DNA of 56,496 bases, taken from the NCBI RefSeq assembly GCF_002114285.1, contig NZ_NEDJ01000015.1:1-56496 (forward strand), given 5' to 3'. This document shows, piece after piece, positions 15,350 through 23,876 of the stretch. Within the stretch, counting starts at the first letter, position 1, and each line of letters opens with the position of its first letter. The position numbers were made by a program, and so were the translations under genes. This DNA comes from Halorubrum ezzemoulense DSM 17463. GTDB lineage: Archaea > Halobacteriota > Halobacteria > Halobacteriales > Haloferacaceae. Under the pieces are notes generated by a model. It ran no database searches. It was not told the DNA's origin and saw only the letters and a program-made list of their open reading frames with translations.

Positions 15350-16459
15350 CTACTTCCGCGCGACTATCCGTAGCACGTCCTCGTCCGCCAGCTCGTGGCT
15401 CTTCCCGACCTGCTGGTCGTCGTGCTTGGCGCTCTCGCCCGAGACGCGCGCGAACTTGAACCGCTCGTCGAGTTCGCCGCCCAGCTTCGTACAGGCGTCG
15501 CCGACAGTGTCGCCCTCGAAGAGGATGAGCGGCTCCTCGTAGTCCACGCCGCGCCCCGGCTTGTCCATATAAATCCGAATAACCCCGAGTTCCTCCCAGA
15601 GCCGCTCTTTGAGCCCGTCGAGGCCGAGCTCCTTCTCGGCCGAGATGAAGAGCACGTCGTCGGGGTCGAGGTCGCGGTCGCGGAGTTCCTCCTTCACGGT
15701 CGGCAGGTAGCTCTTTTCGATGAGGTCCGCCTTGTTGACGGTGACCATCGAGGGGAGGTACTCACGGTTGTCCATCACGGCGTCGACGAGCTCGTCGATC
15801 GTGAGGTCGTGGGGGATGGTGACCTTCGCGTTGACGTAGCCGTACTCGCGGAGGACCTGCTTGATCGTCTCCTCGTCGAGGCTCACGTCGTCGCTCATCG
15901 TCACGCCGAGCCCGTCCTTGTGGGTCTTCCGGATGTTGATGTTCGGCGGGTCGGTGTCGAGGCGGATGTTCGTCGCGTACAGCTCCTCGCGCAGGCGGTC
16001 GTACTGCTCGATCTCGAAGACCGAGAGCATGAACACGACCAGGTCCGCGGTCCGGACGACCGAGAGGACCTCCTTCCCGCCGCCGCGGCCGCCCGCCGCG
16101 CCCTCGATCAGCCCCGGCACGTCGAGGATCTGGATGTTCGCGCCGCGGTACTGCAGCATGCCCGGATTGACGTCGAGGGTCGTGAACTCGTAGGAGCCGA
16201 CCTCGCTGTCGGCGTTGGTGAGGGCGTTGATGAGGGTCGACTTGCCGACGCTCGGGAACCCGACCAAGGCCACCGTGGCGTCGCCGTGCTTCTCGACCGC
16301 GTAGCCGTGGCCGCCGCCGGCGGAGGACTGGTTCTCCAGCTTCTCCTTTTTCTCCGCGAGCTTCGCCTTCAGGCGCCCGATGTGGGCCTCCGTGGCCTTG
16401 TTGTAGGGCGTATTGGCGATCTCCTCGCGGAGGTCTTCGATTTCCTCCTCCAGTCCCAT
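15350..16459 (-). CDS. drg: DRG-family GTP-binding protein (Obg/TGS)
   Basis: This 369-residue developmentally-regulated-GTP-binding-type GTPase probably works with ribosomes. An N-terminal charged helix (MGLEEEIEDLREEIANTPYN) and a Lys-rich KAKLAEKKEKLENQ helix precede the G domain: G1 GFPSVGKST (about 66-74), G3 DVPGLIEGAA, and NKAD as G4. The middle insertion is typical of DRG. A TGS domain closes the protein (RIYMDKPGRGVDYEEPLILF to ADEDVLRIVAR). The ATG at 16459 gives the conserved MGLEEEI start. Confidence 0.9.
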   Translation of the reverse strand: MGLEEEIEDLREEIANTPYNKATEAHIGRLKAKLAEKKEKLENQSSAGGGHGYAVEKHGDATVALVGFPSVGKSTLINALTNADSEVGSYEFTTLDVNPGMLQYRGANIQILDVPGLIEGAAGGRGGGKEVLSVVRTADLVVFMLSVFEIEQYDRLREELYATNIRLDTDPPNINIRKTHKDGLGVTMSDDVSLDEETIKQVLREYGYVNAKVTIPHDLTIDELVDAVMDNREYLPSMVTVNKADLIEKSYLPTVKEELRDRDLDPDDVLFISAEKELGLDGLKERLWEELGVIRIYMDKPGRGVDYEEPLILFEGDTVGDACTKLGGELDERFKFARVSGESAKHDDQQVGKSHELADEDVLRIVARK

Positions 16460-16649
16460 TACCCGTCTCTCGGCCGCTCGGCTCGTTAAAGGTGTTCCTT
16501 CGGATCGCCAGGCCGTCGTCGGGTCGCCGCCGCGAATCGAATCCCCCGACAGCGGTCCGCGAACGGGGGCGTCGCCGCCGAACGAGTGGTTGGCGCGCCG
16601 ATACTTCGACACGGTTATATCGACGACGAATAATCACTCGGCACGCCGA

Positions 16650-16850
16650 ATGCCAGATCCGTCGAGCCTCCGCGACAGTACGCAGATCGTCCTCCCGCGC
16701 CACGCGCTCGACGGCCACCGGGAGTGCCTCGAAGACCGGTTCACGGTCACCGTCGTCGAGACGGCGGAACGGTACCGGATCATCGGCAGCCCGGTCGAAA
16801 TCAAGGCCGCGAGCGACTACCTCACGCGCAACGGCGTCGCCGTCGCGTGA
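16650..16850 (+). CDS. Small conserved haloarchaeal protein (VNG_1110C-like)
   Basis: This 66-residue protein has the core STQIVLPRHALDGHRECLED and YRIIGSPVEIKAASDYLTRN. I recall a similar small haloarchaeal family named after Halobacterium VNG_1110C, of unknown function. The two beta-alpha units and the lack of cysteines suggest a small soluble fold. The AT-rich TTATATCGACG stretch near 16615 could be its promoter. Confidence 0.65.
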   Translation: MPDPSSLRDSTQIVLPRHALDGHRECLEDRFTVTVVETAERYRIIGSPVEIKAASDYLTRNGVAVA

Positions 16851-16930
16851 CGCGCTCCCGACGACGCCTCTCTCCCCTCCTTCTGCCCCGTCCGGAGCGT
16901 TGAAGTCGCCGCTCGCCGAGACCTCGGACG

Positions 16931-18091
16931 ATGGTCACCCGTCGGACGGTCCTCGCCTCCGGCGTCGCCGGAGTCAGCGCGGTCGCCGGCTGTGCGGGGG
17001 GCTCCTCGCCCGCGAACGCTGACGACCGCGGCGGAGCCGACGCGGGCGGCACCGACGGCGACGCCGGAAACGGAACCGCCGCCCGAATCGGCCTCGTCGG
17101 CGACCTGATGCTCGGACGGAGCGTCGCCGACCGCTGGGCGGACGCCGACGATCCGACGGCGGTTTGGGGGTCGACGCTCCCGCGGCTCCGCGACCTCGAC
17201 GCGCTCGTCGGCAACTTGGAGTGTTGCGTCTCCGACCGCGGCGACCGCTGGCCGGACAAGACGTACTACTTCCGGTCGCCGCCGTCGTTCGCGGTGCCCG
17301 CGCTGGAGGCGGCGGGGGCGTCGTTCGTCTCGCTCGCCAACAACCACGTCCTCGACTACCGGGAGCCGGCCCTCCGCGACACTCGGCGGCACCTCGCCGA
17401 CGCCGGAATCGCCCGTGCGGGCGCCGGCGAAAACGCCGCCGGGGCGCTCGCCCCAGCGACGTTCGAGGCGGGCGACCTCACCGTGGCCGCGTTCGGCCTC
17501 ACCGACCAGTCCGCGGCGTTCGCGGCGACCGACGCCGACCCGGGTACGGCGTTCGCGCGGCTCGACCCCGGCGTGCGCGAGACGCGCGCCCTCGTCGGCG
17601 ACGCACTCGACCGCGTCGCCGAGGCGGACCCGGACCTCGTCGTTGCCTCGCTCCACTGGGGCGCGAACTGGGAGACCGAACCGCGCGCGGTCCACGAGCG
17701 GTTCGGGCGCTGGCTCGTCGAACTCGGCGTCGACATCGTCCACGGCCACAGCGCGCACGTCCTCCAGGGCGTCGAGGTACACGAGGGGTCTCCGATCGTC
17801 TACGACGCCGGCGACTTCGTCGACGACTACGTCAGCTACCGCGACCGGGAGGGGGTGTACAACAAGCGGAGCGCGCTCTTCGAACTCGTCGTCCGCGACG
17901 GGGACCTCGTCGCCCTCGACGTCGTCCCGACCCAAATCGCCGACGAGGCCGCGGCGCTGGCGGACGACGAGGTCGCCGAGTGGGTCCGAGAGACGGTCGC
18001 CGAGCGCTCCGCGGCGTTCGGGACCGCGGTCGACGGGCTCGGCGGCGAACTGCCCGACGGCCGCCTGCGGATCCCGCTGGGCGACGGGTAG
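16931..18091 (+). CDS. CapA-family lipoprotein (poly-gamma-glutamate capsule synthesis-like metallophosphatase)
   Basis: This 386-residue protein has a Tat signal (RR at 4-5) and lipobox Cys at 21 (VAGC), so it is exported folded and lipid-anchored. The CapA/PGA_cap domain runs from GLVGDLMLGRSVADRW (about 57) through VGNLECCVSD, FVSLANNHVLDY, VVASLHWGANWE and VHGHSAHVLQGVEV. These are the metal-binding Asp/Asn/His sites of a calcineurin-like fold. Relatives take part in capsule or peptide-polymer metabolism; here the substrate is unknown. Confidence 0.85.
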   Translation: MVTRRTVLASGVAGVSAVAGCAGGSSPANADDRGGADAGGTDGDAGNGTAARIGLVGDLMLGRSVADRWADADDPTAVWGSTLPRLRDLDALVGNLECCVSDRGDRWPDKTYYFRSPPSFAVPALEAAGASFVSLANNHVLDYREPALRDTRRHLADAGIARAGAGENAAGALAPATFEAGDLTVAAFGLTDQSAAFAATDADPGTAFARLDPGVRETRALVGDALDRVAEADPDLVVASLHWGANWETEPRAVHERFGRWLVELGVDIVHGHSAHVLQGVEVHEGSPIVYDAGDFVDDYVSYRDREGVYNKRSALFELVVRDGDLVALDVVPTQIADEAAALADDEVAEWVRETVAERSAAFGTAVDGLGGELPDGRLRIPLGDG

Positions 18092-18229
18092 CCGGCCCCT
18101 CTCCGGACCGCTGGACCGCTACACCCCCGGACCGCTACATCGCCGGGCCGCCAATCGCCGCGCCTCCGACGGCTTCCGGATCCCCACGACGGCTGCTGGG
18201 GTCCAAACCCTATTCGGTCCGATACCCCA

Positions 18230-19261
18230 ATGGGAGCCGTGACGAACACCAACCGCGAGTGGCTTCTCGCCGAGCGGCCGACCGGCGAGCCCGATCAGGA
18301 CAGCTTCGAACTGCGCGATACGGACGTTCCCTCGCCCGCACCGGGCGAACTGCTCGTCCGCGTCCGGTACCTCTCGGTCGACCCGTACATGCGCGGCCGG
18401 ATGCGCGACGCCGAGTCGTATGCCGAGCCGTGGGACGTGGGCGACGCGCTCAGAGGCGGCGTCGTCGGCGAGGTGGTCGAGAGCGAGAGCGACGCGTACG
18501 AGGCGGGCGACCTCGTGACGGGCGAGGGGCGCTGGGCCGACTACGCGACGCTCGACGCCGACGACGTTGCCCCGGTCGACCCGGCGATCGCCGACCCCGA
18601 GGCGTACCTCGGCGTCCTCGGCATGCCCGGGCGGACCGCCTACTTCGGCCTCCTCGAAGTCGGCGAGCCGAAGCCCGGCGACACGGTCGTCGTCTCCGGC
18701 GCGGCGGGCGCGGTCGGCTCGGTCGTCGGACAGATCGCGAAGCGCAACGGCTGCCGCGTGGTCGGGTTCGCCGGCAGCAACGAGAAGACCGCGTGGCTCA
18801 CCGACGACTTGGGCTTCGACGCCGCGATCAACTATAAGACGACGGACGACTACCGCGCCGCGCTCGACGAGGCTGCGCCCGACGGGGTCGACGTCTACTT
18901 CGACAACGTCGGCGGACCGATCACCGACGCGGTGTTCACGAGACTGAACATCGACGCGCGGGTCGCGGTCTGCGGGCAGATCGCCCATTACAACGACGAG
19001 TCGGTCCCGACCGGACCACGGAAGCTCCCGCAGCTGATCCCGGTGCGAGCGAAGGTCGAGGGCCTGCTCGTCGGCGACTTCGCGACGCGGTTAGGCGAGG
19101 CGAGCGAGCGACTCGCCCGCTGGGTCGCGAGCGGCGACCTCGAACACCGCGAGAGCGTCGTGGACGGGCTGGGGAACGCCCCGGACGCGTTCCTCGGACT
19201 GTTCTCCGGCGACAACATCGGCAAGCAGGTCGTGCGGGTGTCGTCCCCGGACGACGAGTAG
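18230..19261 (+). CDS. NADP-dependent oxidoreductase, MDR superfamily (CurA/leukotriene B4 dehydrogenase-like)
   Basis: This 343-residue medium-chain reductase lacks the zinc ligands of alcohol dehydrogenases. Signatures are RVRYLSVDPYMRGRMRD near the N-terminus and the NADPH loop SGAAGAVGSVVGQIAK (about 160-175). VDVYFDNVGG and the late GLLVGDF segment also match the family. Relatives reduce activated double bonds of enals, enones and quinones. A TATA-like CCCTATTCGG lies about 25 bases ahead of the ATG; a GTG nine bases on (18239) is an equally possible start. Confidence 0.88.
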   Translation: MGAVTNTNREWLLAERPTGEPDQDSFELRDTDVPSPAPGELLVRVRYLSVDPYMRGRMRDAESYAEPWDVGDALRGGVVGEVVESESDAYEAGDLVTGEGRWADYATLDADDVAPVDPAIADPEAYLGVLGMPGRTAYFGLLEVGEPKPGDTVVVSGAAGAVGSVVGQIAKRNGCRVVGFAGSNEKTAWLTDDLGFDAAINYKTTDDYRAALDEAAPDGVDVYFDNVGGPITDAVFTRLNIDARVAVCGQIAHYNDESVPTGPRKLPQLIPVRAKVEGLLVGDFATRLGEASERLARWVASGDLEHRESVVDGLGNAPDAFLGLFSGDNIGKQVVRVSSPDDE

Positions 19262-19278
19262 CGACCGCACCGAGGCCG

Positions 19279-19614
19279 TCAGAGCCGGTCGAGGGCCTCG
19301 TCCAGGTCGAACTGCTCCGTCGATTCGCTGAACTCCTTCTGTTCTCCGTCGCTCTCCGACGCCGGCGTCACGAGGCGCACGAGGTCGTGGTCTATCGAGT
19401 CCGCGGTCACGGTCGCGTCGAAGCGCTCGCGCTCGGTCGCCGGTCCCGAGAACGGTTCGACGCGCTCGACGCCGTCGACCGAACACGCCACGGCGCGACA
19501 CACCGCCTCGCGGAGGCGGTCGGTCGTCCCCCACCCCGACGGCGGCACGCGCGGCAGCGCTCGGTCCCGGAACCGCCACGTCTCGATCGCCAACTCCGCG
19601 TCGTGAGGGGCCAT
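19279..19614 (-). CDS. Conserved-looking haloarchaeal protein of unknown function
   Basis: This 111-residue acidic soluble protein starts at the ATG at 19614 (MAPHDAELAIETWRFRDRAL). The longer open frame upstream is compositionally a shadow. It has an alpha/beta N-terminal part, with TDRLREAVCRAVACSVDGV as a probable helix and ERFDATVTADSIDHDLVRLV as a strand pair, and an acidic tail. It is convergent with the MDR gene. I do not recognise a family with confidence. Confidence 0.55.
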   Translation of the reverse strand: MAPHDAELAIETWRFRDRALPRVPPSGWGTTDRLREAVCRAVACSVDGVERVEPFSGPATERERFDATVTADSIDHDLVRLVTPASESDGEQKEFSESTEQFDLDEALDRL

Positions 19615-19729
19615 TACCGCTGGTACGCGTACCGCGGACAAGTGGGTTTTGCCGGGTCGGGCCGACGGTGTCGACGCGTGACCCGTCTCCCAAACCGCGA
19701 CGGGGCCGCGGCCGTCCGGATCCGTGGAC

Positions 19730-20524
19730 TCACTCCTCGAACGCCGTCGGGTCGAAGGGATCGGACGCCTTCCAGTACCCCGAGAAAGCCTGGTCCGCCC
19801 AATCGCGCACCGCCGGATCGTCGGTGTGGAGGGACGCCCGGAGGATGCCCCCGTCGTCGCGGACGAGCAGGTACACGGTGTCATCGGCGACGGTGACCGC
19901 GACGGGGACCTCCTCGCGACGGACGCGGATCTCCGCGTCGTCGCTCTCCGCCAGCGTTCGAAGCCGCCTCCAGAGGACGTCGTCTGCCGCGAGCGCCTCG
20001 ATGGCGCCGGCCGAGAGCACCGCCTCGAACGTCTGCTCGCCCGCGGCCACCCGGTCCCGGGCCGTCGCGAGGCTCTGTTCGTTGAGCGTGTGTGAGAACG
20101 CGCGCAGCGTCGTCGCCCCCGCCATCGCGTCGAGGACGCGCTGGAGCGGCGCGCTCGGTCGCGTCCGCGTCGGAACGGTCACGGTCGCGTCGGCGAGACG
20201 GCGGAGGTCGAACCCGAGTTCGGCCGTCGGCAGGTACGCGACCACGTCCCGCAGTTTGGCCTCCGTCTCGAGGAGGGCGACGAGCTCTTCGACGCCCTCG
20301 GCCACCAACTCCCCGGTCGCGGTGGCGACGTACTCTTCACCGTCGCGGCTGACCCACGACCGGTCGGCGAAGTCCTCGAGGATCCGACCGAGGGTCGCTT
20401 GCGACGCCCCCGCGGCGGTCGCGAGGTCCGCCCGCGTCTGCGGCGCCGACGCCAACAGCTGTAACACCTCGACGCGGTTCGTCGAGCGGGCGAGGAACTC
20501 GATCTCCTCGAGCGGGGCCTCCAT
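19730..20524 (-). CDS. Winged-HTH transcriptional regulator (ArsR-like N-terminus, FilR1/methanogenesis-regulator-like C-terminus)
   Basis: This 264-residue regulator has a winged HTH at residues 1-80: LARSTNRVEVLQLLASAPQT, LATAAGASQATLGRILEDFA, then the EYVATATGELVAEG wing. A C-terminal domain follows (about 120-255) of the type found in archaeal regulators such as FilR1, with AFSHTLNEQ and RVRREEVPVAVTVADDTVYL. It may control the divergent EamA exporter, which starts 210 bases away. Ligand unknown. Confidence 0.75.
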   Translation of the reverse strand: MEAPLEEIEFLARSTNRVEVLQLLASAPQTRADLATAAGASQATLGRILEDFADRSWVSRDGEEYVATATGELVAEGVEELVALLETEAKLRDVVAYLPTAELGFDLRRLADATVTVPTRTRPSAPLQRVLDAMAGATTLRAFSHTLNEQSLATARDRVAAGEQTFEAVLSAGAIEALAADDVLWRRLRTLAESDDAEIRVRREEVPVAVTVADDTVYLLVRDDGGILRASLHTDDPAVRDWADQAFSGYWKASDPFDPTAFEE

Positions 20525-20734
20525 ACGCGATCAAGCGTCCACCGGAATAAACCGGCTTCGCTCACCGTTGAGGTTTCACGCCGTGAGCGATCGGCACGAC
20601 GTGTTGCGCGTTTCCCGTCGTGGAATATTTTCCGGATTTCGTTATAGGTCTCCGACTGTTACATCTGTTTGTGCCGAGAAGCTCGTTCCAATCCGATCGT
20701 TCGTTCGACAATTTAACGCGGGTGTCGCAGTAAC
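20525..20734. promoter_or_regulatory. Divergent promoter region of the regulator and the EamA exporter
   Basis: This 210-base spacer holds an AT-rich element CAATTTAACG at about 20709-20718, 20-25 bases ahead of the eamA GTG, which fits a TATA box with a leaderless transcript. A second AT-rich stretch (GAATATTTTCC, near 20622) may serve either direction. An inverted repeat GCTCAC...GTGAGC (about 20555-20590) is a possible operator. Confidence 0.4.
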
Positions 20735-21679
20735 GTGTTCACCAGACGCACCGGCGCCCTGCTCTTCGTCTCGGCCTTCCTCTTCGGTGGCACCTTCGTC
20801 GCGGCGAAGGCCGGGTTGGCACACCTCCCGCCGCTGTTCTTCGTCGCCGTCCGGTTCGACATCGGCGCAGTCGTCCTCGCGGCGTTCGCAGCGACGCGAC
20901 TCTCGCGGGCGGAACTGCGCCCCCGAACCGTCGGCGACGTCGCCGGTATCGTCGCGACGGGCGTGCTTGTCATCGGGCTGACGAACGCCCTGCTGTTCGT
21001 CGGACAACAGTACGTGACGAGCGGCGTGGCCGCCGTCGTCTTCAGCCTGAATCCGATCCTGACGCCGGTGTTCGCCGCGGTCCTGCTCGGCGAGGACGGC
21101 CTCTCAGTCCGCGGGTTCGTCGGGATGGGCCTCGGACTGTTCGGCGTCGCCCTCGTCGCCGATCCCGACCCTTCGGCGCTGCTCGCCGGCGGCCTCGGCG
21201 TCCCGCTGCTCTTCGCGGCCGCCGTGACGAGCGCGCTCGGCGCCGTGCTGATCCGCCGGGCCGACGCGACGCTGTCAAGCACTGCCCGCACCGTCTGGGG
21301 AGTCCCTCTGGCGGCCGCCCTCTCGCACGCGCTAAGCATCGGCGCCGGGGAGTCCGTCTCCGGGCTGTCGGTGCCGCCCGTCGCGATCGCGGCGCTGCTG
21401 TACGTCGGCGTCTTCTCCGGGGCGATCGCGTACCTCGCGTACTTCGCGCTGATCGACGAGACCGACGCGACGCGCGCGAACCTCCTGTTCTACTTCGTCC
21501 CCGTCGTCTCCGCGGTGGGTGGCTGGGCGCTGCTCGGCGAGACGCTCTCAGTGCGGTCGCTCGTCGGATTCGGCGTCATCTTCGCCGGCTTCCTCCTCGT
21601 TAGCGGACTCTCCGCGGGCCCGTCGCGGCTCCTCCGTCAGCTGATCCCGGCGCGATTCGTCGACGACGGCCCGCTGTGA
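20735..21679 (+). CDS. DMT-superfamily (EamA) metabolite exporter
   Basis: This 314-residue protein consists of two EamA repeats of five transmembrane helices. The first has FGGTFVAAKAGLAHLPPLFF and VRFDIGAVVLAAFA; the second has LIDETDATRANLLFYFVPVV followed by GWALLGETLSVRSLVGFGVI, the classic closing motif. It starts at a GTG. Such carriers export amino acids or other small metabolites; the substrate cannot be read from the sequence. Confidence 0.85.
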   Translation: MFTRRTGALLFVSAFLFGGTFVAAKAGLAHLPPLFFVAVRFDIGAVVLAAFAATRLSRAELRPRTVGDVAGIVATGVLVIGLTNALLFVGQQYVTSGVAAVVFSLNPILTPVFAAVLLGEDGLSVRGFVGMGLGLFGVALVADPDPSALLAGGLGVPLLFAAAVTSALGAVLIRRADATLSSTARTVWGVPLAAALSHALSIGAGESVSGLSVPPVAIAALLYVGVFSGAIAYLAYFALIDETDATRANLLFYFVPVVSAVGGWALLGETLSVRSLVGFGVIFAGFLLVSGLSAGPSRLLRQLIPARFVDDGPL

Positions 21680-21762
21680 GCGGCGGCGGACCGTTGTAAA
21701 CGGCAATAGCGGTTCACCGGAAACGACGGTACAGCTACCTCCTCGCGGAACGTATCAGTAGT

Positions 21763-22665
21763 GTGAACAAATTGCGACCGGTCGCCGTCGCCGTCGTCGG
21801 GACCGTCGTCGCGGTCGCCGCCGCGTACGCGGTCTTCGCCGGGGTGCTGGTCGGGTCCGACGTGGCGTCGTACACCTCGGACGGCGTGACCGTCCCCGAC
21901 CTCGCTTACGAGGATACGCTGGAGCGAGCCGACGCGGCCGGCTACGCGGTCGAACGCGTCGGATCGAGCGGGTTCCACCCGACCGGGATCGACGACCTCG
22001 ACGCCGACCTCGGCCCGGAGTACGGGGCGTTCAGAGTCACGTACGACCACGCGTCGGCGGCCCGACTGTGGGCGACGTTCCACGCCGAGGAGGGGATCAC
22101 CGTCGTGACGCTGTTCCCGGACGACGCCGACGGCGACCTCACCGTCGACGACCTGCCGCCCGAGGAGTGGCTCGTCGACCGGCTCGCGCTGCTGTTCGAG
22201 ATGGACGAGGCGACCGCCGCGGCGTACGTCGAGGAGATCGAAACGGCGGTCAGCACGGGCGACCCGACCGAGCCCGGCGCGAGCACGCCGAGCGTCGAGG
22301 TCGACGAGCCGGTCGCCTTCCGGGCCGCCTACGACGACCTGACGGCGCGCGCGACGACCGTCAATGCGACCTCCACGCCCGGGTCGGGCTGGCACGAGCG
22401 CGTCTATCACGCTGGCGACGAGCGGCTCGGCAGCGCCGAGTTCGTCCTCTCCCGCGCGACCGTGACGCGCGAGGTCGACGGCTACACCTACCGCGTTCAC
22501 GTCGACTACCACGGCGGCGTGGCGGTCGACGCGCAGACGCGCGCAACCCGGACGTTCGAGGAAGACGCCGTCCGCGCCGCCTTCCGAGAAATGTTCGTTG
22601 AGATTGGGGTCCCGCCCGAGACGGCCGACCACCTCCAGTTCTTGTATCGGGGAAGCGTGTGGTGA
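21763..22665 (+). CDS. Exported or membrane-anchored protein of unknown function
   Basis: This 300-residue protein starts at a GTG (VNKLRPVAVAVVGTV). One N-terminal hydrophobic helix (about 6-29) serves as signal or anchor, and the remaining 270 residues lie outside the membrane. The outer part is acidic, with two tryptophans in conserved-looking contexts (ARLWATFHAEEG, PPEEWLVDRL) and a C-terminal half of alternating strands (YTYRVHVDYHGGVAVDA). The family is not recognised. Confidence 0.6.
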   Translation: MNKLRPVAVAVVGTVVAVAAAYAVFAGVLVGSDVASYTSDGVTVPDLAYEDTLERADAAGYAVERVGSSGFHPTGIDDLDADLGPEYGAFRVTYDHASAARLWATFHAEEGITVVTLFPDDADGDLTVDDLPPEEWLVDRLALLFEMDEATAAAYVEEIETAVSTGDPTEPGASTPSVEVDEPVAFRAAYDDLTARATTVNATSTPGSGWHERVYHAGDERLGSAEFVLSRATVTREVDGYTYRVHVDYHGGVAVDAQTRATRTFEEDAVRAAFREMFVEIGVPPETADHLQFLYRGSVW

Positions 22666-22710
22666 GCGCCGCCGCTTCGCTCGGTATCAAGTAAAACTAC
22701 GTCGGACTGC

Positions 22711-22759
22711 TCTCCTCGCGGAGTGCTCGGAGACGAATGCGCGGGACCGGATTCGAACC
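22711..22759. repeat. Duplicated tRNA-Leu 3' end plus flank (att-like scar), distal copy
   Basis: These 49 bases repeat 22812-22860 with a single mismatch. They include 21 bases from the 3' end of tRNA-Leu (T arm and acceptor) and the 28 bases beyond it. The two copies are 101 bases apart. Such partial tRNA copies are what integration and loss of a tRNA-targeting element, or a slippage duplication, leaves behind. Confidence 0.8.
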
Positions 22760-22811
22760 TCAGTCACTCCGCTTCTCTTCGTTCCCTGCTTCGAATTTTC
22801 GGAGCGATACG

Positions 22812-22860
22812 TCTCCTCGCGAAGTGCTCGGAGACGAATGCGCGGGACCGGATTCGAACC
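22812..22860. repeat. tRNA-Leu 3' end plus flank, proximal copy of the direct repeat
   Basis: This is the partner of 22711-22759. It overlaps the genuine 3' end of tRNA-Leu, which keeps the full-length gene intact. Confidence 0.8.
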
Positions 22861-22923
22861 GGCGGACCCCTACGGGATAGCGTCCTAAGCGCTACGCCTT
22901 TGGCCTGGCTCGGCAACCCGCGC
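22839..22923 (-). tRNA. tRNA-Leu (anticodon UAG)
   Basis: An 85-base class II tRNA folds by eye on the minus strand. Acceptor GCGCGGG pairs with CCCGCGC, discriminator A. Anticodon stem UAGCG/CGCUA has loop CUUAGGA (UAG at 34-36, reading CUA). A long variable arm and T arm CCGG-UUCGAAU-CCGG are present. There is no intron and no encoded CCA. Confidence 0.96.
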
Positions 22924-23008
22924 GCGGTAACTCGTAGACCGGCTACGTCAAAAATACCTGTCGTTACGGGTTCGAGGGATGCGACCGCCGCGGGAAGACG
23001 GCGACCGG

Positions 23009-23728
23009 TCAGAACGACGGCTCGTCCCGCGGGTGTCGCAGGTCGATCTCGTTCGCGTGAACCGTCCCCGGCGTCGTCGCAATATCGTGGATTCGCTCGG
23101 CGATCTGATTGGGGTCCATCCAACGGTCGTGGTCCGGATACCGATCGCGGAGCGACGGCTTGTCGATCCAGCCGTCGACGATCAGGTGAACCGCCTGTAC
23201 GTCGGCCTCTCCGAGCCGCGGGTCGGCGGCGAGAGAGCGAACGAGCCCGCGGGTCCCGTGGCGCGCCGCCGCGTAGGCGACGTCCTCGGACGGGCGCCGA
23301 GACTGGCCGGAGCTGGTCACGACGACGGTTCCACCGCCTTCGTCGACCATGTCGTCGACCGCCTCGCGAAGGCACCGGAACGCGCCGCGCAGACGCGTGT
23401 CGATCACGTCGCGGAACCCGGCCGGATCCACGTCTACGATCCCGCCGCCGGCGGACGGGGACCCGCTGGTGAACACCAAGCGGTCGACCGGCGAGAAGGC
23501 GTCTCGAACGGTTTCGAATGCCGATGCGACCGCCGTCGGGTCGGCGATGTCCGTCTCGACCGGGAGGGTACTGCCGGGCGTCTCCGCCTGAATCTCGTCG
23601 GCGGTCGACGAGAGGTAGTCGCTCGACCTAGCGAACAGCGCGACATCGTCGCCGTCGGCGGCGAACCGGCGGGCCACGGAGGATCCCAGCCCCGGACCGA
23701 CTCCCGCGACGACGGTCGTGCGTGTCAT
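23009..23728 (-). CDS. Short-chain dehydrogenase/reductase with Arg at the catalytic Lys position
   Basis: This 239-residue SDR has the N-terminal NAD(P) loop AGVGPGLGSSVARRFA (GxxxGxG) and the second-strand Arg/Ser ALFARSSDYL. The strand TVVVTSSGQS carries the catalytic Ser. The catalytic Tyr lies in VAYAAARHGTRGLVRSLA; the Tyr-x-x-x-Lys motif reads Tyr-Ala-Ala-Ala-Arg, and the usual NNAG is replaced by FTSGS. It could still bind cofactor, but normal proton relay is doubtful. I used the ATG at 23728; an in-frame ATG two codons earlier is also possible. Confidence 0.8.
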   Translation of the reverse strand: MTRTTVVAGVGPGLGSSVARRFAADGDDVALFARSSDYLSSTADEIQAETPGSTLPVETDIADPTAVASAFETVRDAFSPVDRLVFTSGSPSAGGGIVDVDPAGFRDVIDTRLRGAFRCLREAVDDMVDEGGGTVVVTSSGQSRRPSEDVAYAAARHGTRGLVRSLAADPRLGEADVQAVHLIVDGWIDKPSLRDRYPDHDRWMDPNQIAERIHDIATTPGTVHANEIDLRHPRDEPSF

Positions 23729-23876
23729 ACACACGCTTCGTCCGGGAGCCGCTAATGGTTTGTCTCGCGCACCGCGGGCAGCGTCCCGCGTCCGCGGGAC
23801 GCCGCGGGGGCCAGCTATCGCGTCGACGCGGCTACCGACGCGAAGCGGCCAAGCGACGGCGGGGCGGACCGCGGCC

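Noticed and set aside
22760-22811. Small mobile element between the two tRNA-Leu repeat copies
   Set aside because: Only 52 bases lie between the copies, with no gene, no terminal repeats and no integrase, so there is just a scar at most.
22598-23472. Open frames running across tRNA-Leu and the duplicated tRNA ends, with an MRGTGFEP-type peptide
   Set aside because: This peptide is the well-known false product of translating a tRNA 3' end; the frames also cross an RNA gene.
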